NCBI RefSeq assembly: GCF_035984545.1
Contig: NZ_JAXCHP010000001.1
Coordinates: forward strand, 3,596,001-3,660,000
Direction: 5' to 3'
Origin: Cryobacterium sp. GrIS_2_6
GTDB lineage: Bacteria > Actinomycetota > Actinomycetes > Actinomycetales > Microbacteriaceae
Length of the DNA stretch: 64,000 bases
The notes below the pieces were generated by a model. The model did not search any database, had not been told where the DNA came from, and was given only the letters and a program-made list of their open reading frames with translations. Below, piece by piece: positions 8,049-16,959 of this stretch. A program made the translations under genes and the position numbers. Position 1 is the first letter of the stretch. Every line of letters starts with the position of its first letter.

Positions 8049-9437
8049 ATGATGATCAGCAACACGGATGCCGCCGGGCGAGTCGAACCCGACTGGGTGC
8101 GCCACGCGATCTGGTGGCAGCTGTACCCGCTCGGATTCGTCGGCAGCTACCCGATCGCACCGGGCGAACCCGTCCCCACGGCCGGCGAGCACCGCCTGCT
8201 GCGGATCGTGGCCTGGCTCGATCACGCGATCGAGCTCGGCGCATCGGGCGTTGCCCTCGGCCCGGTCTTCGCCTCGACGAGCCACGGCTACGATACGAGC
8301 GACTACTACCGCATCGACCCGCGCCTCGGCGATGACGCCGACTTCGACACCCTCGTCGCCGAAGCGCACGCCCGCGGGCTGCGCGTGCTCCTCGACGGGG
8401 TGTTCAACCACGTCGGCCCGGATTTCCCGCGCTACCGTGAGGCGCTCGAGCTGGGCCCCGGAAGTGCCGCGGCCGCCTGGTTCCAGGCCGGAACCCGGGC
8501 CGGCCTCCCGGGAGGCGAGGCCGGTTTCGGAACCTTCGAGGGGCATCCGGGGCTCATCAGTCTCGACCACGGCAACCCGGAGGTCGCCGACTACGTGACC
8601 GGCGTCCTCGAGCACTGGCTCGACCGCGGCGCGGACGGCTGGCGGCTCGACGCCGCATACGCGGTCCCCGCCGAATTCTGGGCCAGGGTCTTGCCGCGGG
8701 TGCGGGAACGCCACCCGCAGGCGTGGTTCCTCGGCGAGGTCATCCACGGCGACTACCCGGCGATCGTCTCGGCGGCCACCCTCGACTCCGTCACGCAGTA
8801 CGAGCTCTGGAAGGCGATCTGGAGCAGCCTCAACGATCACAACCCGCACGAGCTGGCCTGGTCGCTCGGCAGGCACAACGGCTTCCTCGACAGCTTCACC
8901 CCGGCAACCTTCCTCGGCAACCACGACGTCACCCGGATCTCGACCCGCCTCGAGGATCCGCGGCACCTCGCGCACGCGCTCGCCGTGCTCTTCACGACCG
9001 GAGGGACTCCGTCGATCTATGCGGGGGACGAGTACGGCTATGCGGGCCTGAAGACCGAGGAGTACGGCGGCGACGACGCGATCCGGCCGGAGTTCCCGGC
9101 GGACGGCCCTCCGGCGCTGACCGACACTGAACGCGCGGTCTTCCGGCTGCACCAGGACCTGATCGGGCTGCGCCGGCGGCATCCGTGGCTGCACGAGGCC
9201 CGAACCCGCATCCTGGACAGCGGCGCCGACCACCTCGTCTACGAGGCGCGGGCCGGTGACGACGCGCTCGTCGTCGCGCTCAACCTCGGCGATCAGCCGT
9301 GCGGCGTCGACCTGGGCCGCTCGGGGCTGGCCCCGCTCCTGCCCTGGGGCACGCCTGCGCCCCAGGGGCCGCGTGCCACGATCGCGCCACACGGCTGGCA
9401 GGTGTTCGCGCCCGCGGCGGACGACTCGGCACGGTAG
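8049..9437 (+). CDS. Alpha-amylase family glycoside hydrolase (GH13)
   Basis: A 462-aa GH13 enzyme without signal peptide, so probably cytosolic. Catalytic motifs are all present: LLDGVFNHVG (region I), DGWRLDAAY with the nucleophile Asp (region II), FLGEVI with the acid/base Glu (region III) and FLGNHDVTR (region IV). A C-terminal beta domain follows (LVVALNLGD). GAGAG precedes two consecutive ATG codons at 8049 and 8052. It may act on maltooligosaccharides or trehalose-type glucans; a small intracellular alpha-glucan hydrolase is likeliest. Confidence 0.87.
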   Translation: MMISNTDAAGRVEPDWVRHAIWWQLYPLGFVGSYPIAPGEPVPTAGEHRLLRIVAWLDHAIELGASGVALGPVFASTSHGYDTSDYYRIDPRLGDDADFDTLVAEAHARGLRVLLDGVFNHVGPDFPRYREALELGPGSAAAAWFQAGTRAGLPGGEAGFGTFEGHPGLISLDHGNPEVADYVTGVLEHWLDRGADGWRLDAAYAVPAEFWARVLPRVRERHPQAWFLGEVIHGDYPAIVSAATLDSVTQYELWKAIWSSLNDHNPHELAWSLGRHNGFLDSFTPATFLGNHDVTRISTRLEDPRHLAHALAVLFTTGGTPSIYAGDEYGYAGLKTEEYGGDDAIRPEFPADGPPALTDTERAVFRLHQDLIGLRRRHPWLHEARTRILDSGADHLVYEARAGDDALVVALNLGDQPCGVDLGRSGLAPLLPWGTPAPQGPRATIAPHGWQVFAPAADDSAR

Positions 9438-9575
9438 ACCCGATGCGGTCAGGGCCGGTCGGGTGCTGCAGGCCATGCTGGCGATGACGAAGATCGAGAT
9501 CCGTGTGCTCGAGGCGGCATAAGACCGTTCGTAGCGGCATCCGCCGGGCGCCCGCCCGAAGCGGCGCGGCCCCGG

Positions 9576-10265
9576 TCAGTGCCGCCGCTCGAGGCGGAGC
9601 GTCGCCAGCGGCACATTCAGGAAGTCGATCAGGGGTGTCAGCGCCTCGAAACGTTCGATCACGAGCGTGAGGAAGGCATCCGTTTCGGCAACCGATGCAG
9701 GCAGGGTCGCACGGGCGGCCCACTGGCGGCGGCGCAAGAGGTCGACCGCGGGGTGATCGACGGGGTATCCGCGCGGCGGACGCACGAGCGGATTGCCGTC
9801 CGCGGGGTCGAACATCCCCGTGAGGCGGGGATCGGCGAGCAGGGCGCGAAGCTCCCCATGGTGCGCGACGATGTGGTCGCGAATCGCCGTGAGCTGCTCG
9901 GGGGAGGGCGCATAGCTGCCGCCCGCGACCAGGACCTCGTGGCCGGACACGCTGAGGAAGTAACCCGCACCGGTCTTCTCCGACCCCCCCAGCGGCCAGG
10001 ACGCGGCGACGTTCGTCTTGTACGGGGACTTGTCCTTTGAGAACCGCACGTCGCGGTAGATGCGCATGATCGCCTTCTGCGGCGGCCGCACGTGCCCGGG
10101 CGCGAATCCCGCGAGGGACTCGTTGACCCGGTTTACCAGGTCGAGCATCGGCTCCCGGACCTCGCTCAGGTACACCGGCTTGTGTTCCTCGAACCAGCCC
10201 CGGTCGTTGTGTCCTTCCAACTCGCGCAGGAACTGCAGCGCCTCACCGGAAAAGTGCGTCGTCAT
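9576..10265 (-). CDS. DUF2461 family protein
   Basis: A 229-aa protein with hallmarks of DUF2461: FLRELEGHNDRGWFEEHKPVY at the N-terminus, the central IYRDVRFSKDKSPYKTN and the later GSYAPSPEQL. The biochemical role of the family is not established. The start at 10265 is fixed by AGGAGG nine bases upstream. It is divergent from the DinB-like gene and is apparently a single gene. Confidence 0.85.
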   Translation of the reverse strand: MTTHFSGEALQFLRELEGHNDRGWFEEHKPVYLSEVREPMLDLVNRVNESLAGFAPGHVRPPQKAIMRIYRDVRFSKDKSPYKTNVAASWPLGGSEKTGAGYFLSVSGHEVLVAGGSYAPSPEQLTAIRDHIVAHHGELRALLADPRLTGMFDPADGNPLVRPPRGYPVDHPAVDLLRRRQWAARATLPASVAETDAFLTLVIERFEALTPLIDFLNVPLATLRLERRH

Positions 10266-10368
10266 GATTTTGCCTCCTCTCGTAGTCTGGCAGCACCGGT
10301 GGTCGGGCTGGCGCCCGAAAGCGGTCGAACGCTGGTCAGCGTCAGTGGCCCATGCTATTTTTTGCGAC

Positions 10369-10965
10369 ATGGAGCAGAGAGAGCTATTTCTTCAGTCGGA
10401 TGCCGCGTTGCGCTCCGTCATCGACCGGATCACGCCGGAGCAGCTGACCCTGCCGGCTCCCGCGGAGTGGACCAGCAGAGAGAATCCCACCATCAGGGAC
10501 ATCCTCGCCGCGCACGCACGCGACGAGGCCTGGGTCGGGGACGTGCTCGCGGGCCGCACCATCGAGGAGGTCGGTGACCGTTTCAACGGCGATCTGCTCG
10601 GCGCGGACCCGATCGCGAGCTACGACCGGCTCAACGACGCGGCCACAGCCGCCGTGCTCCAGGACCTCGATCCCGCAGCGATCGTGCACCTCCAATATGG
10701 CGACTACCCGCTCGCCGAGTACCTGCAGCACACGAGCATCTACCGGGCCTTCCAGGCGTGGTCGATCGCGAACTTCCTCGGCCAGGAGTACGCGCTGCCG
10801 GCTCCACTGGTCGACTTGCTCTGGGAGCAGATCCTGCCCCAGGTGGACGACTGGCGCCAGTATGGCGTCTTCCCTGCCGAGGTCGAGGTTCCCGCCGACG
10901 CCGACAAGGAGACCCGGCTGCTCGGCAAGACCGGCTTCTGGAAGCCCAGCCGCAGCGCGGACTGA
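10369..10965 (+). CDS. DinB/mycothiol maleylpyruvate isomerase N-terminal-type protein
   Basis: A 198-aa four-helix bundle protein. The pattern of an N-terminal helix (LFLQSDAALRSVIDRITPEQLTLPAP..W), then TIRDILAAHARDEAWV and a late YRAFQAWSIA resembles the MDMPI_N/DinB-like superfamily, whose members bind a divalent metal through three histidines and often use mycothiol. A TATTTT box ends 8 bases before the ATG at 10369 with no ribosome binding site, so the mRNA is probably leaderless. Specific reaction unknown. Confidence 0.7.
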   Translation: MEQRELFLQSDAALRSVIDRITPEQLTLPAPAEWTSRENPTIRDILAAHARDEAWVGDVLAGRTIEEVGDRFNGDLLGADPIASYDRLNDAATAAVLQDLDPAAIVHLQYGDYPLAEYLQHTSIYRAFQAWSIANFLGQEYALPAPLVDLLWEQILPQVDDWRQYGVFPAEVEVPADADKETRLLGKTGFWKPSRSAD

Positions 10966-11002
10966 CCGGCGCCAACGGACGGGGTCCCTCGGCGCCCGGC
11001 TG

Positions 11003-11491
11003 CTACTTGCCCGAGGAGAGCCCGTTGTAGTGGTGCTCGAAGACCAGGCTCGTGCGCGTCGATGCGACCGCGGGGTTCGCCGACAGGTTCTCGAGCACGA
11101 AGTCGCGCACATCGTCGGAGTCGCGGGCCACGAGATGGATGATGAAGTCCTCGGTGCCGCCGAGGAAGAAGACCTGCACGACCCGCGGCATCGCCCGGAT
11201 CTCGTCCCGGAACGCCGGGATCTGCGTGCGCGCCCCCGAGCGGATGCTGACACTGATCAGGGCCTGCAGGCCGAGCCCGAGCGCCTTCGGGTCGACGAGC
11301 GTCGTGAACCGGGTGATGATGCCGCGCGTGACGAGGGAGCGCACCCTGGCGATGCACGTCGATTCCGCGATCCCCGCGGCGGTCGCGAGGCGGCTGTTGC
11401 TCATCCGCGAGTCGGCCTGGAGGAGGGCCACGAGCGTATTGTCCACGGTATCGAGTTCATCGCCGCCCCGAATCCTCTTCGTTTCCGTCAT
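11003..11491 (-). CDS. Lrp/AsnC family regulator (probable AldR)
   Basis: A 162-aa feast/famine regulator: winged-helix DNA-binding domain at ~14-65 (LDTVDNTLVALLQADSRMSNSRLA, IAESTCIARVRSLVTRGII) and RAM ligand-binding domain (ALISVSIR, VVQVFFLGGTEDFIIHLVA). GAGAGGGG precedes the ATG at 11491. It is transcribed away from alanine dehydrogenase across a 146-base gap, the same arrangement as mycobacterial aldR-ald, in which AldR controls ald in response to alanine. Control of the neighbour and of itself is therefore likely, but is inference here. Confidence 0.87.
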   Translation of the reverse strand: MTETKRIRGGDELDTVDNTLVALLQADSRMSNSRLATAAGIAESTCIARVRSLVTRGIITRFTTLVDPKALGLGLQALISVSIRSGARTQIPAFRDEIRAMPRVVQVFFLGGTEDFIIHLVARDSDDVRDFVLENLSANPAVASTRTSLVFEHHYNGLSSGK

Positions 11492-11637
11492 GCGTGGGCC
11501 CCTCTCAACTGAATATCGCGCTGTCTTTCGACCAAGTATCGCGGATTCCACGCTTGTCACGCGCACGAAACGAATACCAAGCATTATTTTCCCTATCCAC
11601 CGGTAAGTCCGGCCATCAACCGCAGACGGAGCTCCCT
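11492..11637. promoter_or_regulatory. Divergent lrp-ald control region
   Basis: This AT-richer 146-base gap holds both promoters. Two copies of (a/g)tatcgcg at 11514 and 11536, 22 bases apart and therefore near two helical turns, are candidate Lrp contact sites. No strict palindrome is seen, so operator assignment is tentative. Confidence 0.4.
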
Positions 11638-12753
11638 ATGAAGGTCGGCATCCCCACCGAGATCAAGAACAACGAGAATCGCGTGGCCATCACTCCGGCC
11701 GGCGTGCACGAACTCGCCATCCGCGGCCACGAAGTCCTCGTGCAGGCGGGCGCCGGCATCGGCTCCGGGTTCAGTGACGACGCCTTCCGCGTCGCGGGCG
11801 CGGCCATCCTCGGCACGGCCGCCGAGGTCTGGGCGGCCGCAGAGCTGCTGATCAAGGTCAAGGAACCCATCGAAGCCGAATACCCCCTGATGCGTGACGG
11901 GCAGGTGCTCTTCACCTACCTGCACCTCGCCGCGTCACGCCCGACCACGGATGCCCTCCTCACCTCCGGCACCACGGCGATAGCCTACGAGACCGTCCAG
12001 CTCGCCGACCGCAGCCTGCCACTGCTGTCCCCGATGAGCGAGGTCGCCGGGCGCCTCTCCGTCCAGGTCGGCGCGTACCACCTGATGAGCGCGAACGGCG
12101 GAAACGGCATCCTGCTCGGCGGCGTCGCGGGCACCCCCAAGGCGAAGGTCGTCATCATCGGCGGCGGGGTCGCCGGCGAGCACGCCGCGGCGAACGCCCT
12201 CGGTATGGGAGCGGACGTCACGATCATCGACCTCTCGATCGCCCGGTTGCGGCAGCTGGAGAACCGGTTCTCCGGCGCCATCCAGACCCGCGCGTCCACC
12301 CGCTACGAGATCGCAGAGCAGGTCCGCGGCGCCGACCTCGTGATCGGCTCCGTGCTCATCCCCGGGGCGCAGGCGCCGAAGCTCGTCACCGACGCCATGG
12401 TCGCCACGATGAAGCAGGGTTCCGTGCTCGTGGACATCGCGATCGACCAGGGCGGCTGCTTCGAGGGATCCCACGCCACGACCCACGACAGGCCCACCTT
12501 TGCCGTGCACGACAGCATCTACTACTGTGTCGCCAACATGCCGGGAGCAGTCCCCGCGACGTCGACCCGCGCGCTCACCAACGCGACCCTGCCCTACGTG
12601 ATCGCGATCGCCGACAAGGGCTGGAAGCAGGCCATCTCCGACGATGCCGCACTCGCCAAAGGCCTGAACGTGCACGCGGGCCGCATCACGAACGAGCATG
12701 TGGCCGCCGCGTTCGGCGCCCCGGTTCTGACCCTCGCGGAGATCGTCGGCTAG
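11638..12753 (+). CDS. ald: Alanine dehydrogenase
   Basis: A 371-aa NAD-dependent L-alanine dehydrogenase, interconverting alanine with pyruvate plus ammonium. The length and the opening [19 protein letters not shown] are typical. Family active-site residues are in register: R15, K75 in IKVKEP and H96 in YLHLA. The NAD-binding fold has [14 protein letters not shown], and the conserved [13 protein letters not shown] is present. It is divergent from an Lrp-type regulator and probably controlled by it. A hairpin follows at 12828-12896. Confidence 0.95.
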   Translation: MKVGIPTEIKNNENRVAITPAGVHELAIRGHEVLVQAGAGIGSGFSDDAFRVAGAAILGTAAEVWAAAELLIKVKEPIEAEYPLMRDGQVLFTYLHLAASRPTTDALLTSGTTAIAYETVQLADRSLPLLSPMSEVAGRLSVQVGAYHLMSANGGNGILLGGVAGTPKAKVVIIGGGVAGEHAAANALGMGADVTIIDLSIARLRQLENRFSGAIQTRASTRYEIAEQVRGADLVIGSVLIPGAQAPKLVTDAMVATMKQGSVLVDIAIDQGGCFEGSHATTHDRPTFAVHDSIYYCVANMPGAVPATSTRALTNATLPYVIAIADKGWKQAISDDAALAKGLNVHAGRITNEHVAAAFGAPVLTLAEIVG

Positions 12754-12827
12754 CAGCCCGCCCGCCCGCTCGCGGCATCCGCCCCCGCCCAGCCCCGCAC
12801 CGCCCCCACATCCGCTCGCCCCGCCGG

Positions 12828-12896
12828 GAGAGTGCACTTTTGGCCCTTGAAACCGTGCCTTAACGGCCGTGCCTTAACGGCCGAAAGCGCACTCTC
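12828..12896. terminator. Hairpin between convergent ald and the GH13_18 gene
   Basis: The arms 12828-12845 and 12879-12896 pair over 18 bases with two imperfect positions (one A-C mismatch, one G-T wobble). The spacer contains an exact tandem duplication of 14 bases (gtgccttaacggcc) at 12855-12868 and 12869-12882. Its place between convergent genes fits a bidirectional terminator, though there is no long T tract. Confidence 0.6.
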
Positions 12897-12940
12897 GCGA
12901 GCGGCCGCGAGCGATGCACTCCGTTGAGTTGGCCAGGGGG

Positions 12941-14437
12941 TCAGGCGGTGTCGGCGGTCCAGGCGGCGAGGGACTCGACCGTGTCGAGAACTTCGCTGCC
13001 GTCGGCGTCCGCGAGCTGGATGCGGAAACTCGTCGCGCCCGGCGCGGTGCACACCGTCAGGACCGCGCGGGAACCGTCCGCGGCGTTCGCCCAGCGCAGC
13101 TCGAGCACGTCCCTGCCGTAGGCCGACCAGGTGAACTGGCCGTCGAACGCGGGATGGGCGGAACGGAGCCGGACGAGGCCGAGCTGGGAGCGGGTCACGT
13201 CGCTCGCGAGCGCCTCCTCGACCTCGGCGGCCGGGTAGCGGTGCCGGTTCACGTCGCGCCCGCTCCCGGTCTCGGCGAACAGCTCCCGGTCGTCGAAACC
13301 GCCGAGCAGGCCGACGTAATAGGTCTGCGGGCGTCCGGGCAGGAAGTGCTGCACGGCCCGCGCGACCAGATAGGCGACGACGTCACCGCCGAGCGTGCTG
13401 AAGAACGTGGCGTTGATCTGGTGCGGCAGGGTCGACCATTCCGGCACGACCGAGGCGACGGATGAGTGCCCGTGCGTGGCCTCGGCGGCTCGCGCGAACA
13501 CCTCCGCCATTTCCGCCTCGCTCAGCAGCCCCGGCCGTCCTCCGGCCGGACCGGCGTCGATCACGCCGATGCCATCGTGGGTATCGAGCACCGTGACCGC
13601 GTTGGCCGGACGGATCTCGAACCAGTCGGCGAGGCGGTCGACCGTGCCGGTGCCCAGGGAGTGCAACAGGAGCGGCGCGAGCGCGAAATCGTAGACCCAG
13701 TCGACGAGGGGCGCGATCGCGAGCTGCTGGGCGTAGTGCCCGTGCACCTCGACGAGCACGGCGAGGGCCTCCGCGCGAGCGAGGTCCGTGACGACCTCGA
13801 CGAAGGCGAGGGTCTCCGGGGTCATGAAGCTGTCGGTGCCCGGGGTCTTCACGGCGTAGCCGACCGCGTCGAGCCGCACCGTCGATACGCCGCCGTCGGC
13901 GAGCACGCGGAGCACCCGGCGCAGGTAGGCGATGGCGACCGGGTTGGCGACGTCGAGGTCGACCTGGCTGGGCAGGAACGTCGTCCAGACCAGATGCCGG
14001 GAGCCGTCGGACCCGCGGTACCCAGTGAAGGGCAGTCCCGGCCGCGGTCGGTAGAACGCCGTCAGTTCGGCCTCGGTTGCGCCGCGCGGAAAGACGGTGC
14101 CATAGGTGAGGAACATGCCGTCCCAGGGCGACTCCGCGCCGCGGGCCAGCCAGTCGGTGAACTCCACCGAAGACGCCGAGACGTGGTTGACCACGAGATC
14201 GGCGGTCAGCCCGCGGCCGCCGGCGAGATCGCGGACCTCAGGCCAGGTGCCGAGGCGCGGATCGACCGCAGTGTGGTCGACCGGGTCGAAACCGGCATCC
14301 GCCCCGTCGAACGGCACGTAGAACGGCAGCACGTGCACGCTGCCGAAGGCCCGCAGGGGCCCGTCGAGGAGCGCGGCCAGCGCGGGGATCGTGCCGCCGA
14401 TGCGGTCGGCGTAGACGAGGAGTTCAACGTCGGTCAC
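12941..14437 (-). CDS. Sucrose phosphorylase-type enzyme (GH13_18)
   Basis: A 498-aa phosphorylase that in this subfamily splits sucrose with phosphate into glucose 1-phosphate and fructose. The order of motifs is characteristic: LLVYADRIGG at the start, VHVLPFYVPF and DAGFDPVDHTAVDPRLG, ADLVVNHVS, RPRPGLPFT, VRLDAVGYAVKTPGT with the nucleophile Asp, VLVEVHGHY with the acid/base Glu, VLDTHDGIGV and YYVGLLGG. GTG start with GGAAGG upstream. Relatives acting on glucosylglycerate or glucosylglycerol share these motifs, so the acceptor needs testing. Confidence 0.82.
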   Translation of the reverse strand: MTDVELLVYADRIGGTIPALAALLDGPLRAFGSVHVLPFYVPFDGADAGFDPVDHTAVDPRLGTWPEVRDLAGGRGLTADLVVNHVSASSVEFTDWLARGAESPWDGMFLTYGTVFPRGATEAELTAFYRPRPGLPFTGYRGSDGSRHLVWTTFLPSQVDLDVANPVAIAYLRRVLRVLADGGVSTVRLDAVGYAVKTPGTDSFMTPETLAFVEVVTDLARAEALAVLVEVHGHYAQQLAIAPLVDWVYDFALAPLLLHSLGTGTVDRLADWFEIRPANAVTVLDTHDGIGVIDAGPAGGRPGLLSEAEMAEVFARAAEATHGHSSVASVVPEWSTLPHQINATFFSTLGGDVVAYLVARAVQHFLPGRPQTYYVGLLGGFDDRELFAETGSGRDVNRHRYPAAEVEEALASDVTRSQLGLVRLRSAHPAFDGQFTWSAYGRDVLELRWANAADGSRAVLTVCTAPGATSFRIQLADADGSEVLDTVESLAAWTADTA

Positions 14438-14479
14438 AGGTACCTGCCTTCCCCAGAGCCGCCACCCTACGCCGCGCGG

Positions 14480-14965
14480 TCAACTCGGGGGTGAACCGAG
14501 AGGCGCTGCGGTGACCGGGGCGACGGGAGCGACTCCGACGATGTGGGCGTGGATTTCCTTCGTGAGCTCATGAACGCGCCGGGTGAGCTCGGTGTTGGTG
14601 AGCAGCTCCTTGTCGCTCATCTTGAAATCATGGTCGGCCTTCGCTTGCTGGAATCCGGCCTGCCGGTTCTGGCCGATCATCACGAACGTCGAGAGGAAGA
14701 TGGCCTCGAGCGACACGACGAGGGTCAGGGTCGGCCACGGGCTCGGTTCGAAGAACAGCATCCAGCCGGCGAACACGACGGCATGCAGGTAGACGAACCG
14801 CATCGATCCCGCGAAGGCCGTGACGGCATCCGCAATGCGCAGCTGCACACTCGCTGCACGACGCTTCGCCTCAGCGAGCACGATCGGGTGGTGGTCGCCG
14901 GTCGCCAGGATGTGCCTGGGGAGGACGGACGACAGGTGCGGGGTAGCCGCGGTGCTGGTGCTCAT
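14480..14965 (-). CDS. DUF1003 membrane protein
   Basis: A 161-aa protein with two membrane segments (RFVYLHAVVFAGWMLFF and PTLTLVVSLEAIFLSTFVMI) followed by the family signature GQNRQAGFQQAKADHDFKM and a helical C-terminal tail. This is the DUF1003 pattern; its function is not established. It lies 25 bases downstream of the permease gene on the same strand and may be co-transcribed. Confidence 0.82.
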   Translation of the reverse strand: MSTSTAATPHLSSVLPRHILATGDHHPIVLAEAKRRAASVQLRIADAVTAFAGSMRFVYLHAVVFAGWMLFFEPSPWPTLTLVVSLEAIFLSTFVMIGQNRQAGFQQAKADHDFKMSDKELLTNTELTRRVHELTKEIHAHIVGVAPVAPVTAAPLGSPPS

Positions 14966-14990
14966 GCCCCGAGGCTACCCGGCGCGCCTG

Positions 14991-16595
14991 CTATTCGGGC
15001 ACGACCAGTGCAGGGGTGTCCTGGCGCAGTGTCTCGCCGCGGAAGAAACTCGGCCTGGCCAGGAAGGTGAGGCCCATGACGGCGAGTCCGAGCACGAGCA
15101 GGCCGACGCCGATCACGAAGACCAGTCCGATCCCGAAGAGCTCCGAACCGCTGCCGAAGTCGGGGCTCCAGGCGCTCACGGCGGTCTGCACGAACACGAC
15201 GGTGAGGATCAGTCCACCCGCCGCCGGCACCAGGAGCCGCATGAAGAAGTTGCGCACGCTCGAGAACAGGCTCTGGCGGAAATACCAGACGCAGGCGAAG
15301 GAGGTGAGTGCGTAGTAGAAGCAGATCATCAGCCCGAGCGACTGGATGGTGTCGTTCAGGACGTTGACGCTGATGATCGTCATGACGGCGTAGAACCCGG
15401 CCGCGATGGACCCGGCCGCGATCGTCGCGAAGCCGGGCGAGCCGAAGCGCTTGCTGACCCTGGCGAAGTGCGGCGGGAGGGCGTGATAGTGCGCCATCGA
15501 CAGCAGGGTGCGGGCAGGGGAGGCCATCGTCGACTGCAGCGAGGAGGCGGAACTGGCCAGCACGGCCATCGACATCAGGATCGCGACCGGGCCCATCACG
15601 GGTCCGGCGATCGCGGCGAAGATGTTGCCCTGGTTGTCCGGGTTGCTCAGGCCGATTCCCTCGGCGCCGACACCGGACACCATCATGGTGGCCACGATCA
15701 GCACGAGGTAGAGGCCGAGCACGACGAGGGCGGTCAGGGTACCCGCCTTGCCCGCGGTTCCCTTCGTTCCCTTGGTCTCCTCGTTCACGGTGAGGCAGAC
15801 GTCCCAGCCCCAGTAGACGAAGATCGCGAGGGAGATGCCGGCGGCCAGCTGGCTGAAATTGTCGACCCGGGTGGGGTCGAACCAGGTCCAGTCGAAGGCA
15901 AGCGCGGTGGTGGACGCACCGTTCGTCGCGTTGACGATGGCCGAGACGCTGAAGATGAGAAGGACGACGATCTGGAAGCCGACCATGCTGTACTGCACGA
16001 GCTTGGTGGCGTGCAGCCCGCGGTAGCTCACCCAGACGGCGAGGGCCACGAAGACGAGACAGGTTGCGATGTTGATGCCGGTGTTGTCCGCGAGCGAGGC
16101 GAGATCCGGGTTGGCGAAGACCTCGCCGAGAAAGACGTAGAAGAAGCTGACGGCCACGCCGGCGAGGCTCGAGAGCACGATGATGTTGGCCGCGAGCATG
16201 CCCCAGCCGCTCATCCAGCCGACGAAGGGACCGAACGCCTTGGTGGTCCAGGTGAAGGAGGTTCCGCTGTCGGGGGAGTCGGCATTGAGCTCCCGGTAAG
16301 CGAGGGCGACGAGGATCATCGGGATGAACGCCAGGATGAACACGGCCGGCAGCTGCTTGCCGACCTCGGCCACGGTCGCGCCGAGCGAGCTTGTGAGGCT
16401 GTACGCCGGGGCGACGGAGGAGATGCCGAGCACGACGACGGCGAGCAAGCCGAGCTGCCCGCCTTTGAGGCCCTTCTTCGTGATGCCGTGCTTGCTCCCC
16501 GCCGCGTCGTGCAGCGTTGAGCTGTGCACGAGGTGGATGTCGGTGAACGGCTGCGATGAGGTCGGCGCCGATCCTCGGGTGGACTGCTGGGTCAT
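14991..16595 (-). CDS. APC-family amino acid permease
   Basis: A 534-aa integral membrane transporter with about twelve hydrophobic segments after a ~50-residue cytoplasmic N-terminus. GISSVAPAYSLTSSLG in TM1, SGTSFTWTTKAFGPFVGWMSGW and FVYWGWDVCLTVNEE are typical of the APC superfamily branch found in actinobacteria. Substrate (amino acid or amine) is not predictable. The start ATG 16595 has GAAAGGGA upstream. A homologous but distinct permease sits at 24720-26504. Confidence 0.88.
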   Translation of the reverse strand: MTQQSTRGSAPTSSQPFTDIHLVHSSTLHDAAGSKHGITKKGLKGGQLGLLAVVVLGISSVAPAYSLTSSLGATVAEVGKQLPAVFILAFIPMILVALAYRELNADSPDSGTSFTWTTKAFGPFVGWMSGWGMLAANIIVLSSLAGVAVSFFYVFLGEVFANPDLASLADNTGINIATCLVFVALAVWVSYRGLHATKLVQYSMVGFQIVVLLIFSVSAIVNATNGASTTALAFDWTWFDPTRVDNFSQLAAGISLAIFVYWGWDVCLTVNEETKGTKGTAGKAGTLTALVVLGLYLVLIVATMMVSGVGAEGIGLSNPDNQGNIFAAIAGPVMGPVAILMSMAVLASSASSLQSTMASPARTLLSMAHYHALPPHFARVSKRFGSPGFATIAAGSIAAGFYAVMTIISVNVLNDTIQSLGLMICFYYALTSFACVWYFRQSLFSSVRNFFMRLLVPAAGGLILTVVFVQTAVSAWSPDFGSGSELFGIGLVFVIGVGLLVLGLAVMGLTFLARPSFFRGETLRQDTPALVVPE

Positions 16596-16959
16596 GTGTG
16601 GTCCCTTTCCTGGGGCCGGGCGCATCGACGCGCGAACGGCCCATTCGGGTACTGCGGTGTATCCGATGGACTAAATGAATCGAGTTCGTTTATTCTGGGG
16701 GGGAGTCAGGCGGATTGCAAGCACTTACCGCAGATTCACCGGCATGCGCCGGAGCGGCGCGTGTGGTTAAGCGCAAACTTGCGTGGTAATTCGCAGGTAA
16801 ACCGCCTTTTTCCGGCGCACTGCTTGATCGGGGATGATTCGCTCAGCACGCTCAGCACGCTCAGCACGCTCGACGCGGGTGCTGGGATTACAGGATCAGT
16901 CACGATTCACGAGGAGCACCTCCCCTGACCGGATTCTCGCTGGCCCCTGCAGGCTCGCT
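16596..16959. other. Non-coding stretch upstream of the permease
   Basis: No convincing gene. It holds a relatively AT-rich patch (about 16663-16696) that probably includes the permease promoter, a run of seven G at 16697-16703, and three head-to-tail copies of the nonamer gctcagcac at 16841-16867. The right end merges into the decayed deacetylase gene. Confidence 0.5.

Noticed and set aside
14820..16520. Long plus-strand open frame opposite the first permease
   Set aside because: Rich in Glu, His, Arg and Gly without motifs; a mirror of the high-GC permease codons. The same holds for 24660-26390 opposite the second permease.
16841..16867. Short tandem repeats as a CRISPR array
   Set aside because: Three 9-base units without spacers and no cas genes in the window.
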